A stretch of DNA of 64,000 nucleotides from Chryseobacterium defluvii. Lineage in GTDB: Bacteria > Bacteroidota > Bacteroidia > Flavobacteriales > Weeksellaceae. This document shows positions 45,831-54,301 of the stretch, piece after piece. The translations under genes and the position numbers were made by a program. Every line of letters starts with the position of its first letter. The stretch's first letter is position 1. The stretch lies in NCBI RefSeq assembly GCF_003634775.1, contig NZ_RBXB01000002.1, positions 558,001-622,000 of the forward strand. The letters run 5' to 3'. The notes under the pieces are model-generated. The model ran no database searches. It was not told the origin of the DNA and worked only from the letters and a program-made list of their open reading frames with translations.

Positions 45831-46340
45831 TTAAAAATGGTGTTTATATTCTTCAAGAATTATTTTGAACCATTCTGTGAAATGTTCCGGATTTTCAGCT
45901 AATTCCTGGTCAAGCTCTTCCATGGAAATGTATCTCACATCATCCACTTCATCCTTATTCAAATTGAAATCGCCTTCGTATGTTCCTACGAACACATGAT
46001 CCAGTTCATGTTCCCAAAGTCCTTCACCAACATCCGCTTTATAGATAAAGTTGAATTTTTCAGAAAGATCGGCTGTTATTCCCAATTCTTCTTTTAATCT
46101 TCTTTTAGCCCCATCAAGATAAGTTTCCCCATTTCTGGGATGTGAACATACTGCATTCGTCCATTGATTGGGAGAATGATATTTTTCAGCTGCTCTTTTT
46201 TGTAAAAGCATTTCGCCTTTACTGTTGAATAAGAAAATGGAAAAAGCTCTGTGCAGTAAGCCGTTTACGTGAGCCTGCTGCTTTTCCATCAAGCCTAAAA
46301 CTTCATCTTCAGGATTTACTAAAACTACAAATTCTTCCAT
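45831..46340 (-). CDS. idi: isopentenyl-diphosphate delta-isomerase, type 1
   Basis: Interconverts IPP and DMAPP, the building blocks of menaquinone and carotenoids. 169 residues of the Nudix-like type 1 enzyme. Catalytic Cys in WTNAVCSHPR (residue 67), Glu in GLWEHELDHVF (about residue 116), and the Nudix-like helix ETYLDGAKRRLKEELG. Opening MEEFVVLVNPEDEVLG is the normal start. Confidence 0.93.
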   Translation of the reverse strand: MEEFVVLVNPEDEVLGLMEKQQAHVNGLLHRAFSIFLFNSKGEMLLQKRAAEKYHSPNQWTNAVCSHPRNGETYLDGAKRRLKEELGITADLSEKFNFIYKADVGEGLWEHELDHVFVGTYEGDFNLNKDEVDDVRYISMEELDQELAENPEHFTEWFKIILEEYKHHF

Positions 46341-46418
46341 TCCTACAAATGTAAGTGTAATAAATGTATTTTGGAAATTTTTGGTAAAACATCATATTTG
46401 GACAGGCTGAAGAGCCTG

Positions 46419-47021
46419 CTAACGATGGACAGATTTGCCAAGCCTTATCAAAAGCATGGACAATCCTATAAAAAATATAAGGATCCAGATCGAATTGGCA
46501 ATAACGTTGAGAAGCCCTAATGTATCTGCATCAATAAAAGGATAGGGATAAAACCCGGAAAAGCTTCCTCTGATCAGAATATAACAAAGATAAAGTAACG
46601 GGTAAATGGACCATTTAGGAATCTGGTTATAATTCAGAGAAGAAGTATTCTCATAGAGATACCAATAGATAAGAACAAGAACAGGAATTACACTGTGCAG
46701 TAATTCATCAACAACTTTCTGTAATCCTGTCGGGCTCCAGGTTGAGCGAAGAATGACCTGATACACGAGACCAACAATGACAATATAAACGGTAATACCC
46801 GTTAATATTCCCGGATTTTTATTTTCAGATGGAGGATTGCTCCAAACTTGCCTGGTAAAATATAATGCGACAATTAAATTGGTAAGAATCGTAAAATAGC
46901 TGAAAAACCTGATATTTGTTTCCGGAAAAGAAACTGTACTGTTTTTCAGCATCAGGTAATATTGGGCGATTATCGCAAACCAACCGATAAGACAGAACAG
47001 TAAAGCCAGCGTTTTTCTCAT
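46419..47021 (-). CDS. Pr6Pr-family membrane protein
   Basis: 200 residues with six predicted membrane helices. The pattern RFFSYFTILTNLIVALYF, then LHSVIPVLVLIYWYLYE (the His-Ser after helix 3), then YLCYILIRGSFSGFYPYPF is that of Pr6Pr proteins, related to eukaryotic AIG1/ADTRP membrane proteins with proposed hydrolase activity on lipid esters. Bacterial function unknown. Confidence 0.8.
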   Translation of the reverse strand: MRKTLALLFCLIGWFAIIAQYYLMLKNSTVSFPETNIRFFSYFTILTNLIVALYFTRQVWSNPPSENKNPGILTGITVYIVIVGLVYQVILRSTWSPTGLQKVVDELLHSVIPVLVLIYWYLYENTSSLNYNQIPKWSIYPLLYLCYILIRGSFSGFYPYPFIDADTLGLLNVIANSIWILIFFIGLSMLLIRLGKSVHR

Positions 47022-47216
47022 ATCGTTATTAGCTTATTCGAAGATAAAAAGAAAAAATCAGTTTCAATCCCGATCTTCTGAAATTATAAAACGAAAATTT
47101 TTAATCTGTGATGAGGAAAATATAGGTTTATTATTAATTTTATTCATTAAATATTAATTTATTTAGTAAATTTTTAATCTGATACAGTTTGAAGATTCTT
47201 TCTGACCGAAAAACCG

Positions 47217-47224
47217 TACCTTTG
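47217..47224 (+). promoter_or_regulatory. -7 box of the HAD gene
   Basis: TACCTTTG matches TAnnTTTG, 14 nt upstream of the ATG at 47239. A TTTG lies 25 nt further up. Confidence 0.5.
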
Positions 47225-47238
47225 CCATTCAAAATTTA

Positions 47239-47643
47239 ATGATGGAATTAGAATACAAAGCCCATATAAGTCCGATACTTAAGGACGGAGTAAAGAACTA
47301 CTTAATCGATATTGACGGGACCATTACAGATGACGTGCCGAATGAAGAGCCGGAAAGAATGGTTACCTGCGAACCGTATCCTGATGCTTTGGAAACCATT
47401 AATAAATGGTACGATGAAGGCCATCAGATTTGCTTTTTCACTTCAAGAACTGAAAATTTAAAGCAAATCACGATCGATTGGCTGGATAAGCACGGTTTCA
47501 AATACCACAGTGTATTATGCGGAAAACCGAGAGGTGGAAATTACCATTGGATTGATAATCACCTGGTGAGAGCTACAAGATATAAAGGTAAATTTACGGA
47601 TATGGTAGAAAAACAGGTGACCATTGAAGTTTTTAAAGACTAG
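47239..47643 (+). CDS. small HAD-superfamily phosphatase (BT0820-like)
   Basis: 134 residues. HAD motif I is LIDIDGTITDD (nucleophile Asp plus acid Asp), motif II is the Ser/Thr in CFFTSRTENL, and GNYHWIDNHLV resembles motif IV. There is no large cap, so it is one of the minimal HADs of the LNS2/BT0820 type. Often misannotated as phosphoheptose isomerase. Substrate unknown. It lies 61 nt before a SerA-like gene. Confidence 0.83.
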   Translation: MMELEYKAHISPILKDGVKNYLIDIDGTITDDVPNEEPERMVTCEPYPDALETINKWYDEGHQICFFTSRTENLKQITIDWLDKHGFKYHSVLCGKPRGGNYHWIDNHLVRATRYKGKFTDMVEKQVTIEVFKD

Positions 47644-47704
47644 AAAAGATTCATGAATCCCGGATGAATTCCGTTCGGGTTCAAAAAAATAATTAAAAGT
47701 TCTA

Positions 47705-48664
47705 ATGAAAGTTTTAGCAAATGACGGTTTGGATCAATCAGGCATTGATGCATTAACTGAAAAAGGTTTTGAAGTGATTACTACAAAAGTTCCGCAGGAG
47801 TTTTTAGTAGAATATATTAATGAGCATAAAATCCGTACTTTATTGGTGCGAAGTGCGACTCAGGTAAGAAAAGACATTATTGATAACTGCCCGTCGCTGG
47901 ACATCATTGGAAGAGGAGGAGTAGGAATGGATAATATTGATGTAGACTATGCCAGAGAAAAAGGAATTCATGTGATCAATACACCTTCAGCTTCTTCAGA
48001 ATCTGTTGCTGAATTGGTTTTTGCCCATTTATTTTCAGGAGCAAGATTTTTGCAGGACTCCAACAGAAAAATGCCTTTAGTAGGAGATACGGAATTTGCC
48101 TCACTTAAAAAAGCATATACGGCAGGGATTGAGCTCAGAGGAAAAACCATTGGTATTGTAGGGATGGGAAGAATCGGGCAGGAAGTGGCAAGAATTGCAT
48201 TAGGCCTTGGGATGAGAGTGATTGCAGCAGATAATAATGTAGGAAAGGCAAGCATTAAAGTGAAATTCTATAACAACCAGTTCATCAACGTTGATATTGA
48301 AACAGAACCGCTACACGATGTAATAAAGCATTCAGATTTTATCACCCTTCATGTTCCGGCTCAAAAAGGCGGTTACATGATCGGTAAGAACGAATTTGAA
48401 ATGATGAAGGACGGGGTTGCTGTCGTAAATTGTTCAAGAGGTGGAGTAATTGATGAAGCTGCTTTAATTGAAGCTCTGGATTCCGGAAAAGTAAAATTTG
48501 CAGGTTTAGATGTTTTCATTAATGAACCGACACCTTCCAAAGAAATTTTAAACCACCCGAAAATCTCTCTGACCCCTCATACGGGAGCATCTACATTAGA
48601 AGCTCAGGATAGAATAGGACTTTCCTTAGCTGAACAGATTTCAAGCATTCTACAGATTCATTAA
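47705..48664 (+). CDS. serA: D-2-hydroxyacid dehydrogenase, probable phosphoglycerate dehydrogenase
   Basis: 319 residues. The N-terminal substrate domain (LLVRSATQVRKDIID) is followed by a Rossmann fold (TIGIVGMGRIGQEVARIALGLG) and the catalytic triad: Arg in VVNCSRGGVIDE, Glu in LDVFINEP, and His in LTPHTGAST. Without the C-terminal ACT domain of E. coli SerA, so feedback by serine would differ. The first step of serine synthesis is the most likely role, but another hydroxyacid is possible. Confidence 0.78.
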   Translation: MKVLANDGLDQSGIDALTEKGFEVITTKVPQEFLVEYINEHKIRTLLVRSATQVRKDIIDNCPSLDIIGRGGVGMDNIDVDYAREKGIHVINTPSASSESVAELVFAHLFSGARFLQDSNRKMPLVGDTEFASLKKAYTAGIELRGKTIGIVGMGRIGQEVARIALGLGMRVIAADNNVGKASIKVKFYNNQFINVDIETEPLHDVIKHSDFITLHVPAQKGGYMIGKNEFEMMKDGVAVVNCSRGGVIDEAALIEALDSGKVKFAGLDVFINEPTPSKEILNHPKISLTPHTGASTLEAQDRIGLSLAEQISSILQIH

Positions 48665-48681
48665 GAAATCTGTTGTACCAT

Positions 48682-48712
48682 AAAAAAACACCTCACATTG
48701 AGGTGTTTTTTG
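48682..48712. terminator. terminator between serA-like gene and mscL
   Basis: AAAAAAACACCTCA, loop CAT, TGAGGTGTTTTTT. T-rich on both sides. Confidence 0.88.
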
Positions 48713-48714
48713 TT

Positions 48715-49095
48715 TTATACGTTCCTGTTGCTTTTCAATAAATCCCGGATTTCTGTCAATAATTTTTGATCGTCAGTAGGCCCGGCTGGTGCAGCTTCTT
48801 CTTTCTTGCTGATTCTGTTAATTCCTTTTATCATCATGAAAAGAACTAAAGCAATACAGAAAAAGTTGATCACCGCTGATAAAAAGTTACCGTAAGTAAC
48901 CCCGTTCCATGCTAGCTCTTTAATATTATCTGCACCGGCAGCTTTCATGGCAGGATTCAGAAGAAGTGGGGTAATAACGTCTTCTACAAATGAAGAAACG
49001 ATTTTACCAAAAGCCCCACCAATAATTACCCCTACTGCCAGATCAATAACGTTGCCTTTGATAGCAAACTCTTTAAATTCTTTAATAAATCCCAT
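48715..49095 (-). CDS. mscL: large-conductance mechanosensitive channel
   Basis: Releases solutes during hypo-osmotic shock. 126 residues with the amphipathic N-terminus MGFIKEFKEFAIKGN, TM1 DLAVGVIIGGAFGKIVSSFVED (family-typical Gly/Ala spacing), a periplasmic loop with TPLL, TM2 FLSAVINFFCIALVLFMMI and a C-terminal helix. Confidence 0.94.
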   Translation of the reverse strand: MGFIKEFKEFAIKGNVIDLAVGVIIGGAFGKIVSSFVEDVITPLLLNPAMKAAGADNIKELAWNGVTYGNFLSAVINFFCIALVLFMMIKGINRISKKEEAAPAGPTDDQKLLTEIRDLLKSNRNV

Positions 49096-49227
49096 AATTT
49101 ATATTTTTTTGTTTATTGTTATATACAAAAGTAGGTTTTAAAAACATAAACATCAATAGTTTTAGTTATTTTTCATCTTAAATTCACGTTATATTGAGGT
49201 TATTATTGTTAAATTTAATCAAATTAC

Positions 49228-50751
49228 ATGAAAATGAAAATACTTACAGCAGAACAGATCCGGGAATGTGACCGGTTTACCATTGAAAATGAGCCCATTT
49301 CTTCCGTTCAACTGATGGAGAGAGCCGCACAGGCCTGTGCCAACTGGATATCTGAACACTGTAAAAATCATAAAAAAATAGCCATATTTTGCGGAATCGG
49401 AAACAATGGCGGAGATGGGCTGGCTATGGCAAGAATGCTTTATTTGAAGGGATTTGATGTAGATGTTTTTATCAATACTGCTCAACAAAAGCTTTCTGAG
49501 GACGCATCTGTCAATTTCAAAAAATTAAGAGATTTTTCCGGAATTGATATTAAAAGTTTCCAAGAAGTAGATCAGTATAACTTTGATAGCAAAACAATTA
49601 TAATAGATGCGCTTTTCGGGACCGGGCTTTCAAGAAAAATAGAGGTGGGGTACAAATGCCTGATTGATAAACTGAACGAAATAGACAACATAAAAATATC
49701 TATAGATCTCCCGTCCGGGTTATTTGCCGATACTATTGCAGAAAATGATTCTACTATTTTCAAAGCAGATTATACATTAAGTTTCCAATGTTGGAAGAAG
49801 AGCTTCTTGCATACCGAAACGGGAAAATATACCGGAAAGGTGGTTATCCTGGATATTGGCCTTAGTAAGGAATATATTTCGAATGCTATAACCAATGATT
49901 TTGTCATTGATGATCGTCTTGTAGAAAAAAATTTTAAGCCCAGAGAGGACTTCTCACACAAAGGAACCTATGGAAGGATCACGATAATAGCCGGAAGCTA
50001 CGGAAAAATTGGAGCTGCAGTTCTTTCTACAAAAGCGGCTTTAAAAACTGGAGCCGGGTTAACTTTCACACTTGCTCCCCGTTGCGGATATGAAATTCTC
50101 CAGACCTCTTGTCCCGAAGCCATGTTTATAGAAGGAGGAAACCAATTTGTCAGTCAATTTGAAATAGAAAAAGATTCGGTTTGTGGGATAGGACCGGGTC
50201 TAGGAACCGAACCTGAAACAGAGAAAAATTTTCTTCAGTTTTTAAAAGAATATTCAGAACCATTAATTCTGGATGCAGATGCGCTGAATATCATTTCCAG
50301 GGATGAGAAAAATATAAAATTGATTCCCCAAAAGTCCATCATCACGCCGCATCCTAAAGAATTTGAAAGACTTTTCGGAAGTACTGCAGATTCTTTTCAA
50401 AGAGTGGAGCTGGCTCGTAAAAAAGCCTCTGAGCTTCAGATTTATATTATTTTAAAAGATCATCATACCCAGGTTATTACCCCGGAAGGGAAAGTATTTT
50501 ATAATATTACCGGAAATTCCGGACTTGCCAAGGGGGGAAGCGGAGATATTCTTACCGGAATACTGACATCATTCCTGGCGCAGGGATATTCAGAAGAAAA
50601 CACAGGTGTGTTGGGAGTCTGGTTCCATGGAAAAGCTGCGGATATGGCTGCAGGAAAGCATTCTAAAGAAGCGATGTTGCCTACAGACGTAATCAGTGAA
50701 TTTGGGAATGTTTTTGATGAACTCAACAAAAGGATTTCCCCTAAACTATAA
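49228..50751 (+). CDS. nnr: bifunctional NAD(P)HX epimerase/dehydratase
   Basis: Repairs damaged NAD(P)H hydrates. 507 residues; the N-terminal YjeF-N epimerase domain (to about 210, FCGIGNNGGDGLAMARML, IIDALFGTGLSRKI) is fused to a C-terminal ribokinase-like ADP/ATP-dependent dehydratase domain (GTYGRITIIAGSYGKIGAA, IGPGLGTEP, ITPHPKEFERLFG, NSGLAKGGSGDILTGIL). Start at 49228 (MKMKILTAEQ); ATG 49234 is equally possible. Transcribed alone, divergent from mscL. Confidence 0.93.
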   Translation: MKMKILTAEQIRECDRFTIENEPISSVQLMERAAQACANWISEHCKNHKKIAIFCGIGNNGGDGLAMARMLYLKGFDVDVFINTAQQKLSEDASVNFKKLRDFSGIDIKSFQEVDQYNFDSKTIIIDALFGTGLSRKIEVGYKCLIDKLNEIDNIKISIDLPSGLFADTIAENDSTIFKADYTLSFQCWKKSFLHTETGKYTGKVVILDIGLSKEYISNAITNDFVIDDRLVEKNFKPREDFSHKGTYGRITIIAGSYGKIGAAVLSTKAALKTGAGLTFTLAPRCGYEILQTSCPEAMFIEGGNQFVSQFEIEKDSVCGIGPGLGTEPETEKNFLQFLKEYSEPLILDADALNIISRDEKNIKLIPQKSIITPHPKEFERLFGSTADSFQRVELARKKASELQIYIILKDHHTQVITPEGKVFYNITGNSGLAKGGSGDILTGILTSFLAQGYSEENTGVLGVWFHGKAADMAAGKHSKEAMLPTDVISEFGNVFDELNKRISPKL

Positions 50752-50754
50752 AAC

Positions 50755-50785
50755 AAAAAAGCCACAATCAATTGTGGCTTTTTTA
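50755..50785. terminator. terminator between nnr and lgt
   Basis: AAAAAAGCCACAA, loop TCAA, TTGTGGCTTTTTT. Serves both convergent genes. Confidence 0.9.
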
Positions 50786-50801
50786 ATATTAAAAAGTAAT
50801 G

Positions 50802-52070
50802 TTATTCAGGTTTTTCGTTTTCTGCCTGTGTGATCTTGAATTTTTTAGACATGATCATAATCACCACTCCGGCAATCATAAAAGGAATAGAAAGGACTTG
50901 TCCCGTATTCAATCCGGCGAATTCAATAAACTCATCGCCTTGTGGCTCCTTCAGGAATTCAACAAAGAATCTGATCGCCCAAAGAATGATGAAGAATAAT
51001 CCGAATAGCCATCCCTGCTGATATTTTTTATCTGTTTTTCTGTATAAGAACCAAAGTAAAATAAATAGGGCAACATATCCAACCGCTTCAAATAATTGGC
51101 TTGGATAACGGGGAATCGTAACACCGTATTCGCTGCTTTGTTGCGGGAATAGTAGTGCGAATGGAGAGTTGGGGTCAGCCGGTTTTCCAATGATTTCAGA
51201 ATTAAAGAAATTACCCATTCTTACAAATGCCCCACCTAAAGAAACTACAATTCCTAATCTGTCATATACCCAGAAAGGATTTTTCTTAATGATTTTAAAT
51301 GAATAATAAAGAGTGGTAAATATCAAAGCAATGGTTGCACCGTGGCTTGCCAATCCTGAAAATCCTGTGAATTTCAAGCCGTTTTTCGTACTGATCGGTA
51401 AAAATACACTCCAGAAATCCTCTTTGAATAATTCCGGCTGGTAGAAAATGACGTGTCCCATTCTCGCTCCCAGGATTGTTCCGATCAAAGTCCATGTGAA
51501 AAGAGGCTCCAGATATTTTTGATTTACATTATCGATTTTGAAAATTCTGGTCATTAAAATATACCCGAATCCAAAAGCAAAAATGAACATTAAACTATAA
51601 TAATGCAGTGTAATCGGACCTAAATGGATGCCGGTAGAAGGATCCCAGATTTTAAACGGAGTTTCCAGTTCCACATTATCAGAAGCAGTAACCGGTTTTT
51701 GTGATTTAACCGCATATTTAAAAGTTTCGATATTTTCAGGAGTAACGGCTGTATCAATCAACTTGAAATTCTTATCAAAGAACTGGTATTTTGTATTTTT
51801 AAATTTGCTTAAAGTCAGAGAGCTGAAATTAAAGTAGGCAGGCTCAAAATTAGAATTGTTCAGGATAACCAGAACATTGTTATCCGTTTTTTTGTCTGCG
51901 AACGCATCAAGATCTCCAAGTTCTGTTGTAGAATAGATTTTTACAGGGATTTCAGTGGAATTTACTTTTAAAGTTCCGTCGGATAAGCCGTCCGGATAAT
52001 TCTGCGCAAAAAAACACTGGGTCATCAACGCAAATAATACAAGGTAAATTCTGAAAAATAGGTTACTCAT
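50802..52070 (-). CDS. lgt: prolipoprotein diacylglyceryl transferase with N-terminal periplasmic extension
   Basis: Adds diacylglycerol to the lipobox Cys of prolipoproteins, the first step for the several lipoproteins in this window. 422 residues against about 280 in E. coli. The Lgt core begins near residue 145 (GIHLGPITLHYYSLMFIFAF) with ILGARMGHVIFYQPE, the His-loop GLASHGATIA, and LGGAFVRMGNFFNSEIIG. Ahead of it are a signal peptide ending QCFFAQ (residue 23) and about 120 extra residues with no domain I recognise. It ends 33 nt after yidD's stop region on the same strand. Confidence 0.9.
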   Translation of the reverse strand: MSNLFFRIYLVLFALMTQCFFAQNYPDGLSDGTLKVNSTEIPVKIYSTTELGDLDAFADKKTDNNVLVILNNSNFEPAYFNFSSLTLSKFKNTKYQFFDKNFKLIDTAVTPENIETFKYAVKSQKPVTASDNVELETPFKIWDPSTGIHLGPITLHYYSLMFIFAFGFGYILMTRIFKIDNVNQKYLEPLFTWTLIGTILGARMGHVIFYQPELFKEDFWSVFLPISTKNGLKFTGFSGLASHGATIALIFTTLYYSFKIIKKNPFWVYDRLGIVVSLGGAFVRMGNFFNSEIIGKPADPNSPFALLFPQQSSEYGVTIPRYPSQLFEAVGYVALFILLWFLYRKTDKKYQQGWLFGLFFIILWAIRFFVEFLKEPQGDEFIEFAGLNTGQVLSIPFMIAGVVIMIMSKKFKITQAENEKPE

Positions 52071-52103
52071 TTCTATTGATTTAATAGTTTGTTTATTGAT
52101 ATT

Positions 52104-52346
52104 TTATTTTTTAGGAGGCACAGGATCGTATCCGCTTCCGCCCCATGGATGACATCTTGAAATTCTTTTCACCCCCATCCAGAATCCTTTAAAAATACCA
52201 TGAACCTGCAATGCTTCTACCATATAATGAGAACAGGTAGGTTCATAACGGCAGTTTTTCGGAAGTAAAGGCGAGATAAACCATTGGTAAAATTTAATCA
52301 AAATTACCATGGGAAAAGTGATGATTTTATTGAATGTAAGTTTCAA
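52104..52346 (-). CDS. yidD: membrane protein insertion efficiency factor YidD
   Basis: 80 residues. Conserved Cys-containing core [23 protein letters not shown], and the tail [17 protein letters not shown] small peripheral membrane protein that helps YidC insert membrane proteins. The gene lies 33 nt upstream of lgt, likely one unit. Confidence 0.93.
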   Translation of the reverse strand: MKLTFNKIITFPMVILIKFYQWFISPLLPKNCRYEPTCSHYMVEALQVHGIFKGFWMGVKRISRCHPWGGSGYDPVPPKK

Positions 52347-52446
52347 AACAATGCAAAAATAGGGTAAAAAAATGAAAATTAGTTTAAATTTGTTAGAAGT
52401 TTCAGAAGGATAAAGACTGATGCTTATCTCAAAAATTTAATATACT

Positions 52447-53724
52447 TTGAACCAAAATATACCATTAGCCGAGAGATTGAGACCGAAGAACCTGGATGAG
52501 GTTCTTGGGCAGGAGCACCTTACCGGAGAAAAGGGGACCATCCGGAAAATGATAGAAAGTGACACGTTGAATTCACTGATCTTCTGGGGACCTCCGGGAA
52601 CCGGAAAAACAACATTGGCGGAAATTATCTCCGAAAAGTCAGGCAGGAAATTTTTCAAACTTTCTGCGGTTTCCTCCGGAGTGAAGGATGTTCGTGATGT
52701 CATTGAGGAAGCCAAAAAACAAAACCTGTTTTCAGGAAAATCACCGATTTTATTTATTGATGAGATCCACCGGTTTAATAAATCCCAACAGGATTCTCTT
52801 CTCCATGCCGTAGAAAAAGGATGGATTATACTTATAGGGGCAACTACAGAAAATCCGAGTTTTGAAGTTGTTTCGGCATTGCTTTCCAGAAGCCAGGTGT
52901 ATGTTTTAAAAGCAATAAGCTATGAAAAGCTGGAAGAACTGATTGATATTGCCGTAAACAGATACAATCTTGATGAAAATGCAGATTTTATAGTAAAGGA
53001 AAAAGAAGCCCTTATTCAGTATTCCGGTGGAGATGCGAGGAAACTCATCAACTCTGTAGAGCTTGTTCTGAACCAGTTCAAAAATTCAGGAAATAAGGAA
53101 ATCTCAAATACAGATGTGCTTGCCGTTCTGCAGGAGACCATGGCTTTGTATGATAAAAACGGAGAACAGCATTATGATATTATTTCCGCTTTTATAAAGT
53201 CTATGAGAGGAAGCGATCCCAATGGAGCTGTATATTGGCTGGCAAGAATGATTGCAGGAGGTGAAGATATAAAATTCATAGCAAGAAGAATGCTTATTTT
53301 GGCGGCTGAAGATATTGGGCTGGCTAATCCGAACGCGCTTGTGATTGCCAATAATTGTTTTCAGGCCGTGAATGTAATAGGAAATCCCGAAGCGAGAATC
53401 ATTTTAAGTGAAACGGCTGTTTACCTTGCAGTATCTCCGAAAAGCAACTCCACGTATATGGCTATTAATGAAGCGCTGGCATTAGTGAAAAAAACCGGAA
53501 ACCTACCGGTTCCGCTTCATTTGAGAAATGCTCCTACCAAGCTTATGAAAGACCTGGATTACGGAAAAGATTATAAGTATGCCCACTCCTATGAAGGAAG
53601 CTTTGTGGACCAGGATTTTCTGCCTGAAGAAATTAAAGACGTCAAATTATATGAACCGGGAAATAATGCTACGGAAAAGAAAATCTATGATGAATTAAAG
53701 AAAAAATGGAATAATAAATATTAA
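52447..53724 (+). CDS. rarA: replication-associated recombination protein A
   Basis: AAA+ ATPase of the RarA/MgsA/WRNIP1 family acting at stalled replication forks. 425 residues. Walker A GPPGTGKTTLAEI, Walker B ILFIDEIHRFN, sensor 1 IGATTENPSF, and the C-terminal tetramerisation domain (RGSDPNGAVYWLARMI, LAAEDIGLANP). The start must be the TTG at 52447 since an in-frame stop lies at 52438 and the first in-frame ATG would delete the conserved LAERLRPKNLDEVLGQEHL. Confidence 0.93.
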   Translation: MNQNIPLAERLRPKNLDEVLGQEHLTGEKGTIRKMIESDTLNSLIFWGPPGTGKTTLAEIISEKSGRKFFKLSAVSSGVKDVRDVIEEAKKQNLFSGKSPILFIDEIHRFNKSQQDSLLHAVEKGWIILIGATTENPSFEVVSALLSRSQVYVLKAISYEKLEELIDIAVNRYNLDENADFIVKEKEALIQYSGGDARKLINSVELVLNQFKNSGNKEISNTDVLAVLQETMALYDKNGEQHYDIISAFIKSMRGSDPNGAVYWLARMIAGGEDIKFIARRMLILAAEDIGLANPNALVIANNCFQAVNVIGNPEARIILSETAVYLAVSPKSNSTYMAINEALALVKKTGNLPVPLHLRNAPTKLMKDLDYGKDYKYAHSYEGSFVDQDFLPEEIKDVKLYEPGNNATEKKIYDELKKKWNNKY

Positions 53725-53754
53725 AAAAGGATGCTTATATAAGCATCCTTTTTA
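53723..53754. terminator. terminator after rarA
   Basis: AAAAAAGGATGCTTAT and its reverse complement form a nearly loopless palindrome followed by T; also suits the convergent minus-strand gene. Confidence 0.8.
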
Positions 53755-53773
53755 TTTTATATAATGGTAAGCA

Positions 53774-54202
53774 TTATTTTGTCGAAATAAAAACGGCTTT
53801 CTGCCCATTATTATCTTTTACCTCTATTTTCTTGAAGATATCTGCATACACTTTAGTATCCGTATCTGTAAACTCATATCCGTCAATCAAAACAGGAGTG
53901 CTTTTTGCTACACCTTCCTGCTCATTCAGCTGAGCCAAAGATATTCTGTCCAACACTTCCGTTTTCTTAAGTTTGAATTCCGCAATTCCGTTATCAGCCA
54001 GATAACTGAATTTTTTAAGAGCCTGTGGCAGGTTAGCAGCAGTTTTATATACATGCATGCTTTGTACAAGATCTTTTTTGGCATTAAACATATCTACTGT
54101 TCCAACAATATTATCGGCTACAGCAAACTTAGTAGTAGTGCTCTTCTGTGCAAATAAAGTGGCAGAAGCAAATATTAAAAAAGAGTAGAGTAATTTTTTC
54201 AT
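53774..54202 (-). CDS. small secreted protein of unknown function
   Basis: 142 residues. Clear signal peptide MKKLLYSFLIFASATLFAQ cleaved after AQ. The mature part (KFAVADNIVGTVDMFNAKKD ... FKLKKTEVLDRISLAQLNEQ ... DGYEFTDTDTKVYADIFKKI) has no motif I recognise and no Cys. It is preceded by DUF2339 on the same strand, 99 nt upstream. Perhaps periplasmic. Confidence 0.7.
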   Translation of the reverse strand: MKKLLYSFLIFASATLFAQKSTTTKFAVADNIVGTVDMFNAKKDLVQSMHVYKTAANLPQALKKFSYLADNGIAEFKLKKTEVLDRISLAQLNEQEGVAKSTPVLIDGYEFTDTDTKVYADIFKKIEVKDNNGQKAVFISTK

Positions 54203-54301
54203 AAAGTAACTATTAAAAACGTGATAAATATAGTTATTTTTTATAAAATATGGACAAAATTTTATAATAATTTAAAAACTATCCATAAATAAAGGATATT
54301 G

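Noticed and set aside
46402..46417. CAGGCTGAAGAGCCTG hairpin after the Pr6Pr gene
   Set aside because: Short stem without a T-run on the minus strand; not a convincing terminator.
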